From contig DYLS01000010.1 of assembly GCA_020721965.1 (NCBI GenBank), forward strand, positions 1 to 59,004: a stretch of DNA of 59,004 nucleotides, written 5' to 3'. The position numbers and the translations under genes were made by a program. This document shows positions 47,711 to 56,572 of this stretch, one piece after another (within the stretch, counting starts at the first letter, position 1; each line of letters begins with the position of its first letter). Source of the stretch: Blastopirellula marina (GTDB lineage: Bacteria; Planctomycetota; Planctomycetia; Pirellulales; Thermoguttaceae). The notes under the pieces were generated by a model that saw nothing but the letters and a program-made list of their open reading frames with translations, did no database searches and was not told the DNA's origin.

Positions 47711-49012
47711 TCAGGCCGAGGCACGGCAGGGGCTGACCACCGCGGGGCTACCGTGCAACATTTCGCCGTCCCATCCGGTCAAACGCATGCCGATCAATTC
47801 TCCCGGTTTTCCCGATCCAGCGGGGAGGGCCGTGGGAACGTAACGATCGGACATGCCGAGGACGTGATTCGGGCAGATGGGCGAAGTCAAATCGGCCTCG
47901 TCCTCCAAAAGCACTTGGACCTCCATGTCCAGGAGTTGGCTGATGTAGCGTCGCCGGGCCTGCTGCGCTGTCTCCTCTAAGCGGCGGCTGCGTTCTCGCT
48001 TGATTTCCTCGGGCATCTGGTCGGGCATCTCTGCCGCGGGCGTGCCCTCGCGACGGCTGAAACGGAAGACGTGCACCTTGACAAAGCCGATCTCCTCCAC
48101 GGCCCGGCAGGTGGCCTCGAAATCCTCCTCTGTCTCGCCCGGGAAGCCCACCATGGCGTCCGTCGAAAGGGCGGGGCGCGGGAGCAATGCTTTCACCCGC
48201 TCGCAACGCTCGTAGAAGTAGGCCATCGACGCCCGGCGCCTCATCCTCCGCAACACGGCAGGCGATCCGCTTTGCAGGGGGATGTGGAGGTGAGGGCAAA
48301 CGCGGTCGGGCCGCTCGGCCATCACCGCCAGCAATCGGTCCGAGACCTCGTTCACCTCCAGGCTGGAGAGCCGAATCCGGAAACCGTCCCGGACTTGGGT
48401 CAGGCGATCCACCAGCCCTCCCAGGTCGAGACGTTCGTCACGCGGCTTGTCGCGGCCGAAAAGCCCCAGGTGGACGCCCGTCAATACCACTTCCCGATAC
48501 CCACCATCCACCAATCGCCGGACCTCATCCTCGATTTCGGCGGGCGGGCGGCTCCAGACCTCCGGCCGGACCTGCGGGATGATGCAATAGCTGCAAGGCA
48601 GAAAGCAGCCATCCTGGACCTTGACGTAGGCCCGATGGCGGCGCGCGAAGCTCGACAACCCGGTCGGCACTTGCACCAATCCACGCTTGCCCAAAAGCTC
48701 GCCCATGCGGCGCTTGTCCGTCAACACCTCGCTGACTCCGTGGAACTCGCGAAGCTGGTCGGCGGCCTTGGCGGCATAGCAACCCATCACGATGATCTCC
48801 GCCGCCGGGTTCTCCCTCGCCAACCGTCGCAGAATCTTGCGGCACTCGGCGTCCGCCTGGTGCGTGACGGTGCAGGTATTGAAGATGTACAGGTCGGCAG
48901 GGGCGCCCTCCGCGGCGTCGTGATAGCCCAACTGGAGGAATCCCTGGCGAAGATACTCGGTTTCGTATTGATTGACTTTGCAGCCTAGCGTGATCGTCTT
49001 GAGTGTCGGCAT
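47711..49012 (-). CDS. mtaB: tRNA t6A37 methylthiotransferase MtaB
   Basis: A 433-aa radical SAM methylthiotransferase turning t6A37 into ms2t6A37 in tRNAs that read ANN codons. N-terminal UPF0004 domain with TLGCKVNQYET, NTCTVTHQAD and MGCYAAK (three cluster Cys). Radical SAM motif CFLPCSYC. C-terminal TRAM domain (about 370-433). CKVNQ and TVTHQAD separate it from MiaB and RimO. Start ATG at 49012; frame upstream runs through a 14-bp array and is not coding. Confidence 0.93.
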   Translation of the reverse strand: MPTLKTITLGCKVNQYETEYLRQGFLQLGYHDAAEGAPADLYIFNTCTVTHQADAECRKILRRLARENPAAEIIVMGCYAAKAADQLREFHGVSEVLTDKRRMGELLGKRGLVQVPTGLSSFARRHRAYVKVQDGCFLPCSYCIIPQVRPEVWSRPPAEIEDEVRRLVDGGYREVVLTGVHLGLFGRDKPRDERLDLGGLVDRLTQVRDGFRIRLSSLEVNEVSDRLLAVMAERPDRVCPHLHIPLQSGSPAVLRRMRRRASMAYFYERCERVKALLPRPALSTDAMVGFPGETEEDFEATCRAVEEIGFVKVHVFRFSRREGTPAAEMPDQMPEEIKRERSRRLEETAQQARRRYISQLLDMEVQVLLEDEADLTSPICPNHVLGMSDRYVPTALPAGSGKPGELIGMRLTGWDGEMLHGSPAVVSPCRASA

Positions 49013-49088
49013 GGGTATCGGACGCGTTGCGGGGTAGATCGTGATGGACGACGGTGAAAAAGGGTTTTTCGGGTTTCTGGGAAGTCGG

Positions 49089-49186
49089 GTGATTTGGGAT
49101 CGGTGATTTGGGCTTGGTAATTTGGACTTTGTGATTCGGCGTTGGTAATTCGGCGTTGATGATTTGGGATTGGTGATTCGGGGTGA
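49089..49186 (+). repeat. Tandem array, exact 14-bp period, upstream of mtaB
   Basis: Seven units of exactly 14 bp without any indel: GTGATTTGGGATCG, GTGATTTGGGCTTG, GTAATTTGGACTTT, GTGATTCGGCGTTG, GTAATTCGGCGTTG, ATGATTTGGGATTG, GTGATTCGGGGTGA. It lies 77 bp upstream of the mtaB start. Confidence 0.93.
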
Positions 49187-49292
49187 TGGCCAGCGCGGCA
49201 GCAAACGGCCAGCGTTAGGCCCCTGGTATATCTCATGTTTACAGCGCTGACTGCAGCGCGGGCTTGTTCGTTTGGCCCAATATCCTTTGTTG

Positions 49293-49370
49293 ATGGGACT
49301 TGATGCTTGGGGTGATGGAAAGAACGCCTCGCACCCTATGCTGGGCACACCATGCCATCCTGCGGGGCCC
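49293..49370 (+). repeat. Dispersed repeat family B, copy B5
   Basis: Contains GAACGCCTCGCACCCTATGC, TGGGCACACCATGCCATCC and TGCGGGGC, aligning with the copy at 18296. It merges into the 21-bp array that follows. Confidence 0.55.
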
Positions 49371-49499
49371 GCCCTCCATCCGGCGGGGACTACCCTCCAT
49401 CTGGAGGAGTGTGCCCCTAAATCTGACGCAGTGTACCCCTGAACCTGGCGGAATAGGCACTCCATTTGGCGGTTCATGCGTTCCATTTGGTGGACCATG
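49350..49499 (+). repeat. Degenerate tandem array, 21-22-bp period
   Basis: About seven units, e.g. CCCTCCATCCGGCGGGGAC, CCCTCCATCTGGAGGAGTG, CACTCCATTTGGCGGTTC and CGTTCCATTTGGTGGACC. It lies in the gap between mtaB and clpS (49013-49633), where I see no gene. Confidence 0.85.
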
Positions 49500-49633
49500 C
49501 GATGTATTTCAAAAGGACGCTGGCCGCCCCGCTGCCATGTCCCCCTTTGCCCTGCCTTGTGCTCCAGCAGAGCCGCCCTGCCCGACCGCCACGGGACACG
49601 GCGTGGTTCCCGCTCGGCGAGGTCACCTCGCAG

Positions 49634-50026
49634 TCATTCGGCTGGCTCGACGGTTGCGCTCATGGAACCGGCGCAGCCTTTGACCAGCGGGTCCCGCCCA
49701 AAAGCGTGAATTTGATCGCGCTTCAATTCGGCATGTTCTTGCGTGGTTGTCAGCACGATGCAGCGACCCTGGGTGTCCACTTCCTTGGCCATTTGAAAGG
49801 CCTTTTCGGTAGGATAACCAAACAAGGCCGCAAGCATACGAATGACGTATTCGTACGTGTGATCATCGTCGTTCCACAGGACCACGTGATACCGCGGCAC
49901 CTTGCGTGGCCGTTTGCGGTCCTTTTCCTTGGGGTCCGGTCGTGATTTTACGGCGACCGTCGCTTGTTCGGCATCGGCGGCCTGGTTCACGTCGGCCTCC
50001 TCCCATTTCACGCGATTGCGAGCCAA
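49634..50026 (-). CDS. clpS: ATP-dependent Clp protease adaptor ClpS
   Basis: A 130-aa N-end-rule adaptor that hands proteins to a ClpA- or ClpC-type ATPase. Core motifs: YHVVLWNDDDHTYEYVIRML (N-degron pocket), AFQMAKEVDTQGRCIVLTT and EHAELKRDQIHAFGRD. An N-terminal charged extension of about 45 residues and a short C-terminal tail are added. No clpA/clpC is adjacent; ClpB elsewhere in the window is not its partner. The 300-bp gap to the M20 gene shows no gene. Confidence 0.95.
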   Translation of the reverse strand: MARNRVKWEEADVNQAADAEQATVAVKSRPDPKEKDRKRPRKVPRYHVVLWNDDDHTYEYVIRMLAALFGYPTEKAFQMAKEVDTQGRCIVLTTTQEHAELKRDQIHAFGRDPLVKGCAGSMSATVEPAE

Positions 50027-50326
50027 CTACCATCGCCGAGACTGGCGGAGCGCGGCTTTGGTTCCGGCAGTTCCCCCCGTGTCCCGATAGCCCAAGTCCC
50101 ACAATCTCATTATAGTGATGTTTTTGCGGTCTTTAGAAGTTCGGCTGGGGGGGCCGTCATGCCGCACGGACCCGGTGCGACTTCGATGCGGCGATCCGCA
50201 GGGCGCATCGATTGTCCAGTGGAGGCATGGCAGGGTCTCGGGCGCGGTTTTTGCCACGGAGTTTGCAATCGGGTCGGGGGATCGGCTGGGCGGCTGCGTC
50301 CCCGGCCCCGGAGAGATAGACGCATC

Positions 50327-51712
50327 ATGAGCGACGTGAACAAAGTCTTGGAGTGTCTGGAATCGCGGCGGGGAGAGTGGGAGGACCTGCTTTGCGACTT
50401 TTTGCGGATTCCCAGCGTCAGTGCCGATCCCGCCCATGCGGAAGACGTCCGCGCGGCCGCCCAGTGGACGGCGAAGCTGTTTGACGACATGGGCTTCTCG
50501 GTGGAACTCGCGGAGCCGGAACAGCGGCCCATCGTTTATGCCGAATCGCCGCGGGTCGGGGGGGCTCCCACCGTGGTGGTGTATGGGCATTACGACGTGC
50601 AACCGGCGGAAGACCCTACGCTTTGGGAGACCCCGCCCTTTGAGCCGGACATCCGGGACGGTTCCTTCTTCGCCCGGGGGGCCTGCGACAACAAGGGCCA
50701 AATCCTGCCCCATATTCTGGCGGTTCGGGCCTGGAAGGAGGCCGTGGGGCGGCTGCCGTTGAACTTCAAGTTTGTGGTGGAAGGCGAGGAGGAGGTGGGC
50801 AGCCTGCTCTTGGAGCGATTCTTGGACGAGCAGGCCGAGCGGCTGGCCTGCGATTGTGTGGTGATCAGCGACACGGGCATGCCGGGGCTGGATCAGCCTG
50901 CCATCACCTACGGTTTGCGGGGAGTCGCCTATTTCGAGGTTCGGCTTACCGGTCCCAATCGCGATCTGCACTCGGGTTCGTTCGGTGGCGCGGTGACGAA
51001 TCCTTGCAATGCCCTGGCCAAGATGTTGGGTGGACTGATCGACGATGCTGGCCGGGTCCAGATCCCCGGCTTTTACGACGACGTCGTTCCTCTGAGCGAT
51101 GAGGAGCGGGCCAGGTTTCGCGCCGTGCCTTTTGACGAGAAGGCGTTTTTCCGCAGCTTGGGCGTCGAATCCGCCGTCGGAGAGAAAGGTTATACGGTAT
51201 TGGAGCGCCGCTGGGCGAGGCCGACGTACGACGTTTGCGGCGTGTGGGGAGGGTATCAGGGGGCGGGGGCCAAGACGGTCCTTCCCGGTCAAGGCGGCGC
51301 CAAAATCAGTTTCCGCCTCGTCCCGCATCAAGATCCGGTGAAGATCGCCAAGGGGCTGGAAATCCGCTTGCGGCAGCTTTGCCCGCCGGGGATTCGGCTG
51401 GAAATCGTGGATCTGCACGCCTCGCCCGCCGTGCTCACCCCGCTCGACAGCCCCTGCGTGCAGGCGGCGGAGCGGGCCTTGGCGGCGGTCTTTCCCCGCC
51501 CACCGGTGGCCATCCGCGAAGGAGGCTCGATCCCCATCGTGGCTCGCTTCCAGCAGAGGTTGGGGGCCGACGTCCTTCTCATCGGGTTTGCCCTGGAAGA
51601 CGACAACGCTCATGCCCCGAACGAAAAGTATTCCGTGCAGACCTTTCACCGGGCAATGGCGGTTTCGGCACGATTGTGGGATGAAATGAGCCGGCAGCCC
51701 GGCGCGAAATAA
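50327..51712 (+). CDS. M20-family metallopeptidase (dipeptidase)
   Basis: A 461-aa zinc peptidase of the M20/ArgE/DapE superfamily, closest in layout to the dipeptidase group. Ligand and catalytic motifs: VVYGHYDVQPAE (His, catalytic Asp), ARGACDNKGQ (bridging Asp), VEGEEEVGS (catalytic Glu and Glu ligand), VISDTGMPG (Asp ligand) and NAHAPNEKYSVQTFHRAM (last His). The dimerisation domain is at about 190-350. Start ATG at 50327 follows GGAGAG; the frame upstream is not conserved. Likely cytoplasmic peptide breakdown. Confidence 0.9.
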   Translation: MSDVNKVLECLESRRGEWEDLLCDFLRIPSVSADPAHAEDVRAAAQWTAKLFDDMGFSVELAEPEQRPIVYAESPRVGGAPTVVVYGHYDVQPAEDPTLWETPPFEPDIRDGSFFARGACDNKGQILPHILAVRAWKEAVGRLPLNFKFVVEGEEEVGSLLLERFLDEQAERLACDCVVISDTGMPGLDQPAITYGLRGVAYFEVRLTGPNRDLHSGSFGGAVTNPCNALAKMLGGLIDDAGRVQIPGFYDDVVPLSDEERARFRAVPFDEKAFFRSLGVESAVGEKGYTVLERRWARPTYDVCGVWGGYQGAGAKTVLPGQGGAKISFRLVPHQDPVKIAKGLEIRLRQLCPPGIRLEIVDLHASPAVLTPLDSPCVQAAERALAAVFPRPPVAIREGGSIPIVARFQQRLGADVLLIGFALEDDNAHAPNEKYSVQTFHRAMAVSARLWDEMSRQPGAK

Positions 51713-51879
51713 AAGGCGGGGGGGAGCGGAGGCGGAGTTTCGGGCCGCCTTCGGCAGCGGAACGGGCCAAGGCTTCCCGTCACCTGCCGCCGGCGGCGAC
51801 CACCCAGGAGGAGTTGGAAGCTGGCGATGTGAAGCCGCACCGACCGGCGGCGAAACCCCATCGAAGGGAGCTGGGAGCG

Positions 51880-53154
51880 ATGCTGGATCGACGTTGGGTC
51901 ATCGAGCACCTGGACGAGGTAAAACGCAACTGCGCGGAGCGCGGCGTCCGTGTGGAGGTTGATCACCTGGCCGAGCTTGAGGCACGCCGCCGCGAACTGC
52001 GGACGCAATTGGACGCCCTCCATCGCCAGGCCAACGAAATCTCCAAGTCGCTGGGAAAGTGTTGCGACGATGGCGAACGCGAGGCCCAAAAGGAGGAAGG
52101 CCGACGGGTGCGGCAACAGGCGGCGGAAACCGAACGCGACTTGAACGCCGTGGAAGCGGGAGCCGACGCCTTGCTCCGCCTGATCCCAAACCTGACGCAT
52201 CCCGACGCCCCACGCGGCGGAGAGCAGGACTCCCGCGAGATCGCGCGCGGCCCGGCGCCCATTCCCCAGTTCGATTTTCCGCCGCGAGATCACGTCCAAT
52301 TGGCGGAGATGCTCGATCTCATCGAATTCGATGCGGCGGGGAGGGTGACGGGTCACGGCTTCTACTACCTCAAAAACGAGGCCGTCCTCCTCGAATTGGC
52401 CTTGCAGCGCTACGCAATGGATATTCTGATCGCGGACGGTTTCGTCCCCATGACCACCCCCGACCTGGCACGCAACGAAATCCTGGAAGGGATCGGATTC
52501 CTGCCCCGGGGACCGGAGACGCAGATCTACAGCATCGAAAACTCGGACCTCAGCCTGATCGCCACGGCGGAGATCACGCTCGGCGGTTTCCACGCCGGAC
52601 AGATTCTGGAGGCCGATCGGCTGCCCATCAAAGCGGCGGGCATCAGCCATTGCTTTCGCACGGAGGCTGGGGCCCACGGCCGGGCCACACGCGGCATCTA
52701 TCGCGTCCATCAATTCACCAAGGTCGAAATGTTCGCCTTCACCTTGCCCGATCAAAGCGATGCCATGCTCGAACATCTCCGCCAATTGGAGTGCCGCATT
52801 TTCGACGGCCTGGGCATCCCCTACCGCATCATCGACACGGCCGCGGGGGATTTGGGCGGACCAGCCTACCGCAAGTACGATCTGGAAGCCTGGATGCCCG
52901 GTCGCGGAGACTTCGGCGAAATCACAAGCACCTCCAACTGCACCGATTACCAGGCCCGGCGCCTGAACATCCGCTATCGCCCAAAAGGAGAAAAAGGCAC
53001 CCGATTTGTCCATACGCTCAACGGCACGGCCGTGGCCATCAGCCGGGCCCTCATCGCCATCCTGGAGAACTATCAGCAGGCCGACGGCTCCGTGATGATT
53101 CCAGAGGTTTTACGGGCGTGGGTGGGAAAGGACCGCATCTCGCCCCGCCGCTGA
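51880..53154 (+). CDS. serS: Seryl-tRNA synthetase
   Basis: A 424-aa class II synthetase. The N-terminal antiparallel coiled coil (about 30-100) that grips the long variable arm of tRNA-Ser is present. Motif 2: SHCFRTEAGAHGRATRGIYR; the serine-site block TAEITLGG; motif 3 with NGTAVAISRALIAILENYQ. Length is exactly the family's if translation starts at 51880 (MLDRRWVIEHL) behind GGGAG; an ATG at 51814 would add 22 non-conserved residues. Confidence 0.97.
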   Translation: MLDRRWVIEHLDEVKRNCAERGVRVEVDHLAELEARRRELRTQLDALHRQANEISKSLGKCCDDGEREAQKEEGRRVRQQAAETERDLNAVEAGADALLRLIPNLTHPDAPRGGEQDSREIARGPAPIPQFDFPPRDHVQLAEMLDLIEFDAAGRVTGHGFYYLKNEAVLLELALQRYAMDILIADGFVPMTTPDLARNEILEGIGFLPRGPETQIYSIENSDLSLIATAEITLGGFHAGQILEADRLPIKAAGISHCFRTEAGAHGRATRGIYRVHQFTKVEMFAFTLPDQSDAMLEHLRQLECRIFDGLGIPYRIIDTAAGDLGGPAYRKYDLEAWMPGRGDFGEITSTSNCTDYQARRLNIRYRPKGEKGTRFVHTLNGTAVAISRALIAILENYQQADGSVMIPEVLRAWVGKDRISPRR

Positions 53155-53238
53155 GCAGCGCCATCCGCAACGCACATCGAGGGCGGCGCACATAGCCCGC
53201 CCCGCGCGGCAACCGGTCGCCCCGCCGCTAATAAATCG

Positions 53239-53290
53239 ATCCACGAAGGACACGAAGATTCACGAAGGGGCTTTCTTGCTGCCCCTTCGT
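53239..53290. repeat. Dispersed repeat family D, copy D2
   Basis: GATCCACGAAGGACACGAAG, then ATTCACGAAGGGGC, and an inverse arm GCCCCTTCGTGGATCC. Same family as 25715-25857; it lies just beyond the 3' end of the TPR gene. Confidence 0.8.
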
Positions 53291-53396
53291 GGATCCAATT
53301 GCAAATTGATCGCAGGGTGCCCTGCGGGCAGGGCTTGGCTGCAAAGGATGCTGCTCGTCGCGCGTCCCGTGCGGCCGAGCGGGGCGCTGGGCGGCA

Positions 53397-56267
53397 TCAG
53401 AAAAGCGGTTTATCGTCCTCGTCGATTTCGTCGTCATCCTCGTCCGCGTCGAAGGGAAAGTCGCCGTCGGCCGTCCAGTCTTCGTCGTCATCATCCCCTT
53501 CGTCGTGGGATTGCTTGAACAAATCGCCGACTTCCGCTTCGATCGCGCGGTCCAGTTCTCCGGGGACCTCTCGCACCCCTTGCCACACCACTCCCGGACG
53601 ATCACGAAAGCCGATCTCGACTTCCTCGCAGGTCACCAGCGAGGGCGGCAGGGGATAGCAGCGCTGCTGGGCTTGGATGACGTAGTGCTCGGCCTCCTCT
53701 TCGTTTCTCGCCAGAGCGCCCCACGCCGCGTAGTATCGCCGCCAATCCGCCTGACCCGCGAGGCAGGCCGGGTGCCGCGGCCAATCCTCGTCCAGCGGCT
53801 GCTCCACGTCGCACTCGAAATAGATGAGGTCTTCCGTGATTGGCCGATTCGCACGCTCCTCCGAGAAGTACTCTTGAGGGACCATGCCCGCCTGGAACAA
53901 CCGCTCGACGAGCTGACTGGAAAGGGGATCGTCGTCGGGCAAGGTTGTCTTGCAGACACGCCACAGCCGTTGCAGGATCGTCTCGATCCCCTCGGGCGTC
54001 AGGTCTTCCACTGCTGCCAGGGGCCTATCCAAGATGGTTTGCAAGATGTCGCGAAAGGTCTCGCGTTCGCCGTGGGCCGCGTGCCACCATGCCCGCAACG
54101 CTCGCACCGCCAGGTGCTCCTCGCCGTGCCGTTCGGCCGCGGCACGGATCCGCGGGGCGGCCTCCTCCAGACGTTTGCACTCCAAGAGCGCCCAGGCGTA
54201 ATAGTAAGGCAACCAGGGCTGGTCCGCGCCCCATTCCTCGGCCAAGGCGAGGTAGGTAATAGCCTCGGCATAGCGTTCCAGGCGAACGGCCGTCAGCCCC
54301 GCCTCCCAGGCCACGTCCGAATCTCGCGACTGTCCTTCGCGCAGGCACAGGTCCAGCACGAACAAGGCGTCTTCCACGCGATTGGAATTGCGGTACACCT
54401 CGGCCAGGGCCAGGGCGGATGCGGCCTGGGAGCGATCGAGCGCGAAGCTGCGGGCAAAGCACCATTCGGCATCGCCTTGCAGGTCCAGAACGTGAAACAG
54501 CACCCCCGCCCGATAGTAGTGCCGCGGATGATCCGACTTCAAATCCAGCGACTTGCGCATCATGTGTTCCAGGGTCTGCTGATCGGGTAGCTCGGGGTCC
54601 ATGATCCCTTCGCGGACGCTGGAAGGGGTGGCTCCCGTGTCCTGCTGCCCGCCCCCCTCCCCTGGGCTTGTTTCGTCCGACTCCTGGGCCTCCTGCAATT
54701 CGGAGATGATTTGGGCCTGCCGGACCCAGGCGCCGAGTCCCGCCATAGCCGACAGATTGAGCACGTCGGGATGCTCCGGAAAGCGAGCCAGCAACCTCTT
54801 CGCCCAATGCCAAACATCCTTTTCACGCTTCAGGACGGAGGCCATCTGGGCGGCCACGAAGATCAGCCGCGCCCCGTCTTCCGGCAACTCCACGCTCTCC
54901 GGCGGGACGGCCAGCATCTCGTTGAAAATCACCTCCATGTCCTCGGGGCTAGCATCGGTGCCGTTCGGGAGCCGCGCGAACCAGGCGTTGAACCGCGGCC
55001 CCATCGGCGTTTGATCCCAATCCACGGCGGGGATATTGGCCCGTTCGGCGGCCAGTGCCGAGGTCTCTTTCCCCGGAGGCGGGGCGTCCCCTTTGGCCAA
55101 CGGTGGAAGCGGAACGCGATCCGTCCGGGGCGGCCGCAGGTACGCGATGGCACTCGCTGCCACCCTGCCCGACGTCATCGCCTCCAGACGCGAAAAGAAC
55201 AACGCCGCTTCGCCCACCACCACGCGACGGCGGAGGTCTTCCTCCAAGGCGTCGGCCGCCTCGCTTTTGCCCCACAGCCGCAGCGCGGCGATCCGCCGCG
55301 TCCGCGTCTCCAGCCATTGGGGAATGGCCTCCCAACGCGAGAGCCGCCGGTCCCAGTGCTCCAAGATGTCCGCCGCCTCCGCCGTCCGACCGGTGTCCAC
55401 CGCCACCACCGCGTCGAACAGGGCCTTCCGCCAGACCAATTCGGGGTTCTCCTCCTCAGGGGGCAAGAGGGACCAATCCAGCGGCTCGCCCACCTCGGCA
55501 CAGAGAACCTCCAGCTCATCCCCGCGGCCCGCCGCGTGCAGCGCCGTTCCCAGCAGGGCGAAGGCGTCCAGCTTGGCTGCCTGCGGCGTGTGATAGACCT
55601 TGGCCAGCTCCAATGCCCGCCGACTCTGGTCCACCGCCTCCGTCAAGCGCCCCGACAGCAATTGGATGTAGGCATTCATGCGGGCCCCCTCGAAGCGGTG
55701 GTCGCCCTGATCCAAAAGGGGCAGCTTGTTTTCAATGGACCGGGCCACGTGCAGCGCCGTTTGCTCGTCGCCCAGCGTCAAATACACCCAGACCGTGAAA
55801 TCGCGGAAGCACTCCAGGCAGCCCAGCTTCCCCGTCCGACGGCAGACCTCGTTCCCCTCACGCACCACGTCCCGAACCCGCGGCGAACCGTATCCATCGC
55901 GGATCGCCGCGTGCGTCCCCAAGTGATGGTACGCGCAGGTCGATAGCCAAAACACCAGGCCGCGGTATTCCTCCTCGGGAAAGTCGGGCTGAAACTGCCG
56001 GGCGTGGTCCTCGCTCTCCAGCAAGGCAATCATCTCCGCCGCCAATTCCATGCCCAGCTCCGTCTCGAAGGTATCCAACGCCTCATGGCTCACAGCGATG
56101 GTGGCACGGATGTACGGGATCAACCGCCGCTCACGCTTCGCCAGGTTGCGCAGCTCGCGGTACACGCAAAGCGACGAACGCGCCCAGCAGCGATCTTCGA
56201 GCACTTGCCCCCGCTCCCAGAGTTCTTCGATTTGCCGGTCAATGGCATCTCGCGGTTCGGATGGCAT
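53397..56267 (-). CDS. Large tetratricopeptide-repeat protein
   Basis: A 956-aa, almost wholly helical protein. TPR-like helix pairs are seen throughout, best at about 560-720 (YYRAGVLFHVLDLQGDAEWC, ALALAEVYRNSNRVEDALF, YAEAITYLALAEEWGADQPW). No signal peptide or membrane helix. The last 30 residues are extremely acidic (DEGDDDDEDW to DEIDEDDKPLF). AAGGAG in front of the ATG at 56267 fixes the start. It is the next gene downstream of the Hsp90-like gene on the same strand (305 bp apart), and eukaryotic TPR proteins are Hsp90 partners; a similar partnership here is inference. Inverse copies of repeat D lie on both sides of this gene. Confidence 0.75.
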   Translation of the reverse strand: MPSEPRDAIDRQIEELWERGQVLEDRCWARSSLCVYRELRNLAKRERRLIPYIRATIAVSHEALDTFETELGMELAAEMIALLESEDHARQFQPDFPEEEYRGLVFWLSTCAYHHLGTHAAIRDGYGSPRVRDVVREGNEVCRRTGKLGCLECFRDFTVWVYLTLGDEQTALHVARSIENKLPLLDQGDHRFEGARMNAYIQLLSGRLTEAVDQSRRALELAKVYHTPQAAKLDAFALLGTALHAAGRGDELEVLCAEVGEPLDWSLLPPEEENPELVWRKALFDAVVAVDTGRTAEAADILEHWDRRLSRWEAIPQWLETRTRRIAALRLWGKSEAADALEEDLRRRVVVGEAALFFSRLEAMTSGRVAASAIAYLRPPRTDRVPLPPLAKGDAPPPGKETSALAAERANIPAVDWDQTPMGPRFNAWFARLPNGTDASPEDMEVIFNEMLAVPPESVELPEDGARLIFVAAQMASVLKREKDVWHWAKRLLARFPEHPDVLNLSAMAGLGAWVRQAQIISELQEAQESDETSPGEGGGQQDTGATPSSVREGIMDPELPDQQTLEHMMRKSLDLKSDHPRHYYRAGVLFHVLDLQGDAEWCFARSFALDRSQAASALALAEVYRNSNRVEDALFVLDLCLREGQSRDSDVAWEAGLTAVRLERYAEAITYLALAEEWGADQPWLPYYYAWALLECKRLEEAAPRIRAAAERHGEEHLAVRALRAWWHAAHGERETFRDILQTILDRPLAAVEDLTPEGIETILQRLWRVCKTTLPDDDPLSSQLVERLFQAGMVPQEYFSEERANRPITEDLIYFECDVEQPLDEDWPRHPACLAGQADWRRYYAAWGALARNEEEAEHYVIQAQQRCYPLPPSLVTCEEVEIGFRDRPGVVWQGVREVPGELDRAIEAEVGDLFKQSHDEGDDDDEDWTADGDFPFDADEDDDEIDEDDKPLF

Positions 56268-56442
56268 GGCGGATAGCTCCTTCACTTGGGCAACAGGGGG
56301 TTCGTGGCCTGGGCACTCCGGCACTCGGAACGGCTCTCCAGCAGCCCACGCGGCCAGCCGGGTGCGACTCCTCGCAGTCTGTGCAAGTCTCCGATAACGG
56401 CCGACGGGAAAACGTCACGCCGGTCCTCAGGCTTTGTTAAAC

Positions 56443-56508
56443 AAACCACCAAGGGCACGCAGGGGCAGCAAGAAAAATCCTTCGTGAATCTTCGTGTCCT
56501 TCGTGGAT
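56443..56508. repeat. Dispersed repeat family D, copy D3
   Basis: AACCACCAAGGGCACGCAGG, then GGGGCAGCAAGAAA and CCTTCGTGAATCTTCGTGTC, ending CCTTCGTGGAT. It is the inverse of the copy at 53239, and fills most of the 305-bp gap between the Hsp90-like and TPR genes. Confidence 0.8.
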
Positions 56509-56572
56509 AAATCGACATTGGCATTGGGGGCAAACTGGAATGAAAGCGTTGCGTGGGCGGGGTTCGAGTTGC

